Under the pieces are notes generated by a model. The model searched no databases. It saw only the letters and a program-made list of their open reading frames with translations, and was not told the DNA's origin. A stretch of DNA of 11,434 nt from positions 1-11,434 of the forward strand of contig QIGD01000027.1 in assembly GCA_003229935.1 (NCBI GenBank), given 5' to 3'. The stretch's first letter is position 1, and each line of letters starts with the position of its first letter. This DNA is from Methanobacteriota archaeon (lineage in GTDB: Archaea > Hydrothermarchaeota > Hydrothermarchaeia > Hydrothermarchaeales > BMS3B). A program made the position numbers and the translations under genes. Of the stretch, positions 7,077 to 11,434 are shown piece after piece.

Positions 7077-8072
7077 TCAGCCTCCTTTGATAACTCTAAA
7101 AATCTCCTCAGATTTATGTGGAATATAGCTTTCTATAATATTTAAAATTTTCCCGCTGTTGATCTGCTCTTTCAAAAGAAGAGATTCAAGTTTTTCTACT
7201 CTGTTTCCATGATGAATGATCTCTATCTCTTCAAGCTTATTATCTCCTCTCCTGCCGAAGACCTGTGTATCATCTCTGAGAAAGTGGAATAGATAGCACT
7301 CTTCAGCTATCTTTATTTCTCTCCAGTATCTGTCTTTACCTGTTTCAAGAAGCCACTCCTCATCGAATTTCTCTGCTTCAAGACTTTTCATTGTTTTTCT
7401 GATTCTGGTGTCAACTTCAACTCTTTCTAGGTCTCCGAGAAGTTCTGAGAAGTTCTGGATTAACCTATCTCTGACTTCCTGCTCCTCCACCCAAATACCA
7501 AAGTGGCTTAAAGAGGCAACCCTTGAAGTCATCTGCTCAAAGGCAGCTTTTCTGAACCTTTCATCAGGAAAGCTCAGGGCTTCGATAAATGTTTCAGGAT
7601 TGAATTCAAGAAGTATACTTCCACTGAGCACTTTGCAGTCCTCTATAGTTCCTGCGCCATTTCCAGAGATTTTCTTTCCTTCAGTAACTATATCACAGGC
7701 AGGTTTTATGCTTGCATCAATACCAAAGCTTTTATATGTATCTACGACCGGCTGGAGAAAACGTGTGAAAAATGTTTCGTTCTTAATTGGACACAGTGGA
7801 TTATCTCTTCTTATAATCAAATGATAAAATATCTGTGCTCTGTCAAGCCATACTGTGCCACCACCAATTTCACGCCTAAAAACAGGGATATTTTTCCTTT
7901 TTAAATAATCAAAATCAAGTTCCTTTGCGCTGTTGAACATCCCTAGGCATATATAATTTTCACGGGTCTGCTGGATTACAAGAGACTCTATACTGAGTTC
8001 TGCAAGGGCATGGTATATAAGCTGAGTATCTTTCCAGTTCTGTAAACCGAGATTAAAAAGTTTAAAGCCCAT
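7077..8072 (-). CDS. lplA: Lipoate-protein ligase of the LipS-linked cassette
   Basis: A 331-residue lipoate/octanoate ligase that would attach the acyl group to the carrier lysine through an acyl-adenylate. RREIGGGTVWLD at 67-78 is the ligase glycine motif and GKKISGNGAG at 132-141 carries the catalytic lysine region. The C-terminal third (about 225-331) is probably the accessory domain needed for adenylation; the length and this arrangement resemble the sLpl(AB) ligases found with LipS1/LipS2 in sulfur oxidisers. The radical SAM gene upstream ends 17 bases before its ATG, and the GcvH-like gene follows after 3 bases. Only a weak AGGT site precedes the start. It shares the fold but not close sequence with the DUF116-fused ligase at the left, so the two are unlikely to be recent duplicates. 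Confidence 0.88.
   Translation of the reverse strand: MGFKLFNLGLQNWKDTQLIYHALAELSIESLVIQQTRENYICLGMFNSAKELDFDYLKRKNIPVFRREIGGGTVWLDRAQIFYHLIIRRDNPLCPIKNETFFTRFLQPVVDTYKSFGIDASIKPACDIVTEGKKISGNGAGTIEDCKVLSGSILLEFNPETFIEALSFPDERFRKAAFEQMTSRVASLSHFGIWVEEQEVRDRLIQNFSELLGDLERVEVDTRIRKTMKSLEAEKFDEEWLLETGKDRYWREIKIAEECYLFHFLRDDTQVFGRRGDNKLEEIEIIHHGNRVEKLESLLLKEQINSGKILNIIESYIPHKSEEIFRVIKGG
7081..7088 (-). promoter_or_regulatory. Strong Shine-Dalgarno site for the GcvH-like gene
   Basis: AAAGGAGG on the minus strand, 7 bases before the ATG at 7073, overlaps the last codons of the ligase gene. It is the best ribosome-binding site in the window, which fits a carrier protein that must be made in excess over the enzymes that modify it. 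Confidence 0.7.
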
Positions 8073-8089
8073 AGTATTATTTACCTAAA

Positions 8090-9103
8090 TCAAACAAGAG
8101 TGCAGCACATTTCAGAGTAATTGATTTTCAGTCCAAGCTTTTCAGCAGAGGATAGAGTTTCATCACCGGGATAAGCAATAGTATTCACCCCCGCCCTTAT
8201 TGCAAAATTTTCTATATCAATCTTATCATTAGCAGGCTTGGCGCAGCCAAGGTTAACTCTGGCTTCTGGATTGAGAATTCTACCTATTGCTATAAGCCTT
8301 GCAATTTCTTCTGGTGCAGGAGTTTTCACCCCCGTCATTCTTGTTTCAGGCTTTGGTGTAAGAACAACAAAAACTATAATATCTGGCAATACCGAAGAAA
8401 TCATCTCAAGAGCATTATACTCACCTCTTATCTCTCCATAGTGAAGCCCGATAACAATATGAGGAGCAATTTCAAGACCAGCTCTTTTGAGATTTATCAT
8501 TGAAGAAAGATACTCGACAGGCTTTCTCTTCAGGTGGTAAACCCTCTTAATTGTTAGGTGGTCCCCGATAATATCCAGAAGAACCTGATCAACTCCTGCC
8601 TTCTTCAGTGCCTCTGCTTCTTCTCTATCCACAAGACCTGAGTGTACTATCATCTTCAGTCCGAGGGACTTCAGTTTTGTTATTGTATCATAATAATCAT
8701 CAAAGGGAACCCTTCCAGTTACATCAGCGCCTCCACTGAGGAGCATTCCTTCACCACCATGTGCCTTGATTCTCTTTCCAATTTTTAGGAGCTTTTCAGG
8801 CGTGACTGCAGATGTCATTGATTTGAGGAGTTTTGCATTACAGTGGTCGCAGTGGAGCGAGCATTCACTGCCCGTCACACTGACATTTATAAACTTTCCT
8901 GTGGTATTTGAAAAATGCTCTATATTATACCTCTTCAAACCAGGTGCAGAGACATTAAGTTCTGGAAGAAAATTTTTCAGCCTCACCTCCCAAGCTTTAT
9001 CGAGTAACTCAGAAAGTTCAACTTCTTTAAGTCTCTGAATCTCTAAATTCAATCCTTTCAAAAACTGCATAATGTTCTTATAAAGCACTTCCAATAAAAA
9101 CAT
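8090..9103 (-). CDS. Radical SAM protein, LipS1/LipS2-type lipoyl synthase component (biotin synthase homologue, ends with CC)
   Basis: A radical SAM enzyme of about 337 residues. CSLHCDHC gives the cluster cysteines C81, C85 and C88. MLLSGGADVTG, the TIM-barrel segment DIIGDHLTIKRVYHL, PHIVIGLHYGEIRGE, the Cys-containing LGCAKP and the terminal MCC (C333, C334) match the archaeal family of uncharacterised biotin synthase homologues. The late cysteines may hold an auxiliary, sulfur-donating cluster. With the other radical SAM gene of the run it forms the expected LipS1/LipS2 pair. Start choice is uncertain: ATG at 9103 lies just after the DHH stop, ATG at 9070 is an alternative, and a longer frame from 9151 would overlap the DHH gene by 41 bases with no family similarity. 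No clear Shine-Dalgarno precedes any of them, which suggests translational coupling. Confidence 0.82.
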   Translation of the reverse strand: MFLLEVLYKNIMQFLKGLNLEIQRLKEVELSELLDKAWEVRLKNFLPELNVSAPGLKRYNIEHFSNTTGKFINVSVTGSECSLHCDHCNAKLLKSMTSAVTPEKLLKIGKRIKAHGGEGMLLSGGADVTGRVPFDDYYDTITKLKSLGLKMIVHSGLVDREEAEALKKAGVDQVLLDIIGDHLTIKRVYHLKRKPVEYLSSMINLKRAGLEIAPHIVIGLHYGEIRGEYNALEMISSVLPDIIVFVVLTPKPETRMTGVKTPAPEEIARLIAIGRILNPEARVNLGCAKPANDKIDIENFAIRAGVNTIAYPGDETLSSAEKLGLKINYSEMCCTLV

Positions 9104-9110
9104 TTTTGTT

Positions 9111-11117
9111 TTAAGCTTTGAGCTTTGCCACCTTCTCTGCCAGCTTCTCAAGCACAGGTTTCCTGTAACCCTCTACAAATTTTATGCTGCCAGCTACTTC
9201 ATGACCTCCACCGTCTATGCCTGCCTGTGGAAGCTCTTCCGAAAGCTCCTTTACAAAGATATTTACATTCAACCCCATATCCCGGGAAACATCTTCAGTG
9301 GCTCTGAGAATAACAAAGTCAGGCCCGTATGCCAATGTAACTGTTCTCCTCTTGGAGTTCTCCTTGGCTTTAATGTCATGCAGCATACCTGTTGTCTTGC
9401 CTGGAGGTGGATATGTAAATTTGTGAGAGTACTGGTCAAGGTCAAGGGTACTTAGAAGAAGATTATTGGCAAGCTTTACAGACTTCGCATTTACCAGAAC
9501 AGTTTTTAACTGCTGCTCTCTCAACCTCTCGACCTCGGAGCCAACGACTTCTAGGAGATTTCTCTGTCTGTCAAGTCTTCCAAGACCCAGAAAATCTTCC
9601 ACAAGGGTTTTGCCATCCATGAAGCGGAGATAGAATGCCTCAAAATCAACACACTCAGCAATTTTTAACATGTTCTCCTGAGTGTACCCCTTTTCCATGG
9701 CGATATTAATATAAGCGTCAGCTATCTCGCTCTTGGCTCTATCAGCAGAGCAGGCTATCCCCGGCAGGTGTTTTATCTTCTCACTTATTTCAGGATTAAT
9801 CAGTCTTGCAATCTCAACACCCTGACAACCTGCTGTGAATGTGTAGTCACCACCCACAAGATAGGGGTTGACATGAATGTCAACAAGCTCGTCAACCTCG
9901 ACTTTACCATCTTTAACTTCACCTGGGTAGTGGTGGTCCACCACAAGAATCTTTGAACCATAAACTTTGAATTTCCTTATGGCAGGCATATCTTCTCTTG
10001 TTGAACCATTATCTATGATTAAAACAAGGGGCATTGATTGACCGAATCTGCTGGCATCCTCATGGGCGTAGTTAAGGTCTCTGACAACATCTTCCATTTC
10101 ATAGAAGGGTGCCCTGCTTGGTGACCGCCTGAAGAGATGCCACTCTGCTTCTTTATCAGGGGAATGTTCTCTGAGCAGTGGTCTTATTGCAATGTCCAGT
10201 GCAATTCCACCAATAAAACCATCGCAGTCAGCATGATGCCTGATTAAGATTGGTATCCCTTTATAAACCGCCTTTCTGAGCTCTTTGGCAATAAGTAACA
10301 TCTTTTCTCTTAACTCTTCACCCACAGGACTTGCGACAAGGAGTGGGATATCAGAGGGTGCTGCCTCTTCCTCTATAAATTTATCAATGGCATCCCTTAC
10401 CATACTCTGCCTGCTCCCATAGAGCTTTTCCATATCTCTTACTTCAATCTGGAGCTTATCCTGTCTGAGACTGACTTCTCCCCTAACCTCAACCACATTT
10501 TCAACATCTATTGCTGGATATGCTCTCTGTCCTCTGGCAAAGGCTGCACATTCAATAGCTCCCGTCTCATCATAAATACTAAATATTGTTGGGCCAGAGG
10601 TACGCTGCACTCTCGATACAATACCATGGATCATTATGGCTCCATTCATGGCCTTATCTGTAATATCATTAATTTTCCATAGTGGTATATCCTTCTTGAT
10701 GGGTATCAAGGTATATTTTTCTATATTCAAAGGAATGAAATCCAACCTGTTATCTCTGAGGCTTTCTGCCTTTACGACAACCTCCTGATTGAGCATGTAT
10801 TTCTTTGTGACATCCCTCCTTCTTATCAACCCGCTTATAGAGGTATTTAGAGCTACAAAGTAGCCTACGTCGCCTATTCTCTTAATCTTGCCCAGATATG
10901 ATTTTCCAAGAATTATATCGCTGTAACCAGACAGAGAGTCAAGTTCAAGCACAATCTCGTGGTTTTCCTCACAGGATTCACATATTTTTATTTTAAGACT
11001 GGAGGTTATTGGCGAGCTGCAGAGCAGACACTGCTCTACCTCACCTTTTCCATGGCAGACTTCACATCTTATGCCATCTACTATTCCTGTGCCTTCGCAC
11101 AAAGTACACTGTTTCAT
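9111..11117 (-). CDS. Archaeal RecJ-like DHH phosphoesterase with DnaJ-type zinc finger, S1 and OB domains
   Basis: A protein of about 668 residues. In the longer frame starting at ATG 11144, residues 13-59 hold cysteine pairs of DnaJ zinc-finger type (CTLCEGTG, CEVCHGKG, CLLC, CESC). Then come an S1-like domain (about 80-125), an OB-fold nucleic-acid-binding domain (about 165-240), a DHH domain with HHADCDGF at 303-310 and VDHH at 402-405, and a DHHA1 domain ending in GGGH at 645-648. All main metal-binding motifs are present, so nuclease or phosphoesterase activity is likely. This architecture is known as the archaea-specific RecJ-like group (COG1107), with a role in DNA or RNA processing that I cannot specify. 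I prefer the ATG at 11117 because homologues begin right before the first zinc-finger cysteine. It heads the lipoate run although its function looks unrelated. Confidence 0.9.
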   Translation of the reverse strand: MKQCTLCEGTGIVDGIRCEVCHGKGEVEQCLLCSSPITSSLKIKICESCEENHEIVLELDSLSGYSDIILGKSYLGKIKRIGDVGYFVALNTSISGLIRRRDVTKKYMLNQEVVVKAESLRDNRLDFIPLNIEKYTLIPIKKDIPLWKINDITDKAMNGAIMIHGIVSRVQRTSGPTIFSIYDETGAIECAAFARGQRAYPAIDVENVVEVRGEVSLRQDKLQIEVRDMEKLYGSRQSMVRDAIDKFIEEEAAPSDIPLLVASPVGEELREKMLLIAKELRKAVYKGIPILIRHHADCDGFIGGIALDIAIRPLLREHSPDKEAEWHLFRRSPSRAPFYEMEDVVRDLNYAHEDASRFGQSMPLVLIIDNGSTREDMPAIRKFKVYGSKILVVDHHYPGEVKDGKVEVDELVDIHVNPYLVGGDYTFTAGCQGVEIARLINPEISEKIKHLPGIACSADRAKSEIADAYINIAMEKGYTQENMLKIAECVDFEAFYLRFMDGKTLVEDFLGLGRLDRQRNLLEVVGSEVERLREQQLKTVLVNAKSVKLANNLLLSTLDLDQYSHKFTYPPPGKTTGMLHDIKAKENSKRRTVTLAYGPDFVILRATEDVSRDMGLNVNIFVKELSEELPQAGIDGGGHEVAGSIKFVEGYRKPVLEKLAEKVAKLKA

Positions 11118-11125
11118 AATAATCT

Positions 11126-11167
11126 GGGCAATGAGACCACCCATTTTAATTGGTGGAGGAATTGCCC
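11126..11167 (-). repeat. 42-nt two-part stem-loop ahead of the DHH gene
   Basis: Read on the minus strand, GGGCAAT (11167-11161) pairs with ATTGCCC (11132-11126), seven perfect pairs. Inside, after a symmetric 4+4 internal loop, CCACC pairs with GGTGG around a 10-base loop AATTAAAATG. It ends 8 bases before the preferred DHH ATG and starts 13 bases after the stop of the arginine-rich gene fragment. It could be a transposon-end hairpin of the IS200/IS605 kind, a terminator-like or leader structure, or a regulator of DHH translation. The AATTAAAA in the loop, about 30 bases before the ATG, could also be a TATA-like element for a leaderless transcript. Confidence 0.55.
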
Positions 11168-11180
11168 TACCTCACTTAGT

Positions 11181-11434
11181 TTAGAATTGTATTCCTTTTC
11201 CATGTTTTACCAGCTCCAATTTTTTAACATTGATATCAAATCTTTCTCCTATTTTGTTTACCAATATTATATATTCCCCATAATTATGGATACCTTTCAC
11301 TTTACATAAAGATTTAATATATCTTACTAAATCATTGGATTGTAACCTATACCTCTTTCTTCTTACAGAGGGCTTATGCCCTTTTCTATACCATAATCTA
11401 CTTCTTCGTGTTTTTCTGTAATTACTTTTCTGCT
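11181..11434 (-). CDS. 3' fragment of an arginine-rich protein, IscB/RRXRR-nuclease C-terminus-like (partial)
   Basis: An open frame of 83 residues runs in from beyond the right edge (first full codon at 11432) to a TAA at 11181-11183, with no start visible. It is very basic: NYRKTRRSRLWYRKGHK is followed by RRKRY and LQSNDLVRY, then KVKGIHNYGEY and a final KKLELVKHGKGIQF. The first part resembles the arginine-rich bridge of IscB proteins, and the final part resembles their C-terminal domain, which often ends in a G-G-[IL]-Q-like tail. Bridge and C-terminus are normally far apart, so either the similarity to the bridge is accidental or the gene is an internally deleted remnant. The frame is too long and biased to be a shadow, since no other gene covers it. 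Family assignment is tentative. Confidence 0.4.
   Translation of the reverse strand, partial: QKSNYRKTRRSRLWYRKGHKPSVRRKRYRLQSNDLVRYIKSLCKVKGIHNYGEYIILVNKIGERFDINVKKLELVKHGKGIQF

Noticed and set aside
7408..7824. Plus-strand open frame of 138 codons
   Set aside because: Antisense shadow of the lipoate ligase gene, serine- and leucine-rich as expected for a shadow frame.
10959..11309. Plus-strand open frame of 116 codons across the DHH start
   Set aside because: Antisense to the zinc-finger part of the DHH gene and to the arginine-rich fragment; no start signal and no domain.
1..11434. Window ends share TTTTCTGCT, hinting at a circular element
   Set aside because: Nine bases in a low-complexity T-rich context are not evidence of circularity, and reading the right-end frame across such a junction reaches a stop after 15 codons without family similarity.
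1..11434. CRISPR array, tRNA or rRNA genes
   Set aside because: No regularly spaced repeats with unique spacers, and I saw no cloverleaf or rRNA-like stretch on either strand.

Overview
The window looks archaeal, probably from an anaerobic euryarchaeote (methanogen, ANME or Archaeoglobus-like). The reasons are an archaea-type RecJ-like protein (DnaJ Zn finger + S1 + OB + DHH/DHHA1), a lipoyl-synthesis set of the LipS1/LipS2 type instead of LipA/LipB, AT-rich TATA-like boxes, and Shine-Dalgarno sites of the GGAGG and GGTG kinds. I cannot place it more precisely from sequence alone.

Layout, left to right: (1) 1-433, AT-rich sequence without a confident gene, with imperfect repeats and a possible transposase scrap; (2) 434-1993 (-), a lipoate-protein ligase fused to a cysteine-rich DUF116 domain; (3) 1994-2163, a divergent intergenic region with a TATA-like palindrome and two inverted repeats; (4) 2164-5568 (+), a large soluble PAS/GAF histidine kinase, clearly AT-richer than its neighbours; (5) 11117 down to 5560 (-), a tight five-gene run in transcription order: RecJ-like DHH protein, radical SAM protein (LipS-type), lipoate ligase, GcvH-like lipoyl carrier, second radical SAM protein (LipS-type); (6) 11126-11167, a 42-nt two-part stem-loop; (7) 11181-11434 (-), the 3' end of an arginine-rich protein that resembles the C-terminus of IscB/RRXRR-type nucleases and runs off the window.

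How the genes fit together: one radical SAM pair would insert two sulfurs into an octanoyl group, a ligase would load octanoate or lipoate, and the GcvH-like protein (modified Lys predicted at residue 77) is the carrier. This is a nearly self-contained lipoyl-assembly cassette, yet no glycine-cleavage P, T or L protein, 2-oxoacid dehydrogenase or heterodisulfide-reductase gene is in the window. A second ligase carrying DUF116 lies beyond the kinase on the same strand as the cassette. The simplest reading is a single minus-strand lipoate locus split by later arrival of the kinase gene. The kinase has no response regulator beside it. The most novel-looking element is the ligase-DUF116 fusion beside the LipS-type cassette. 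Both ends of the window show mobile-element debris at low confidence.
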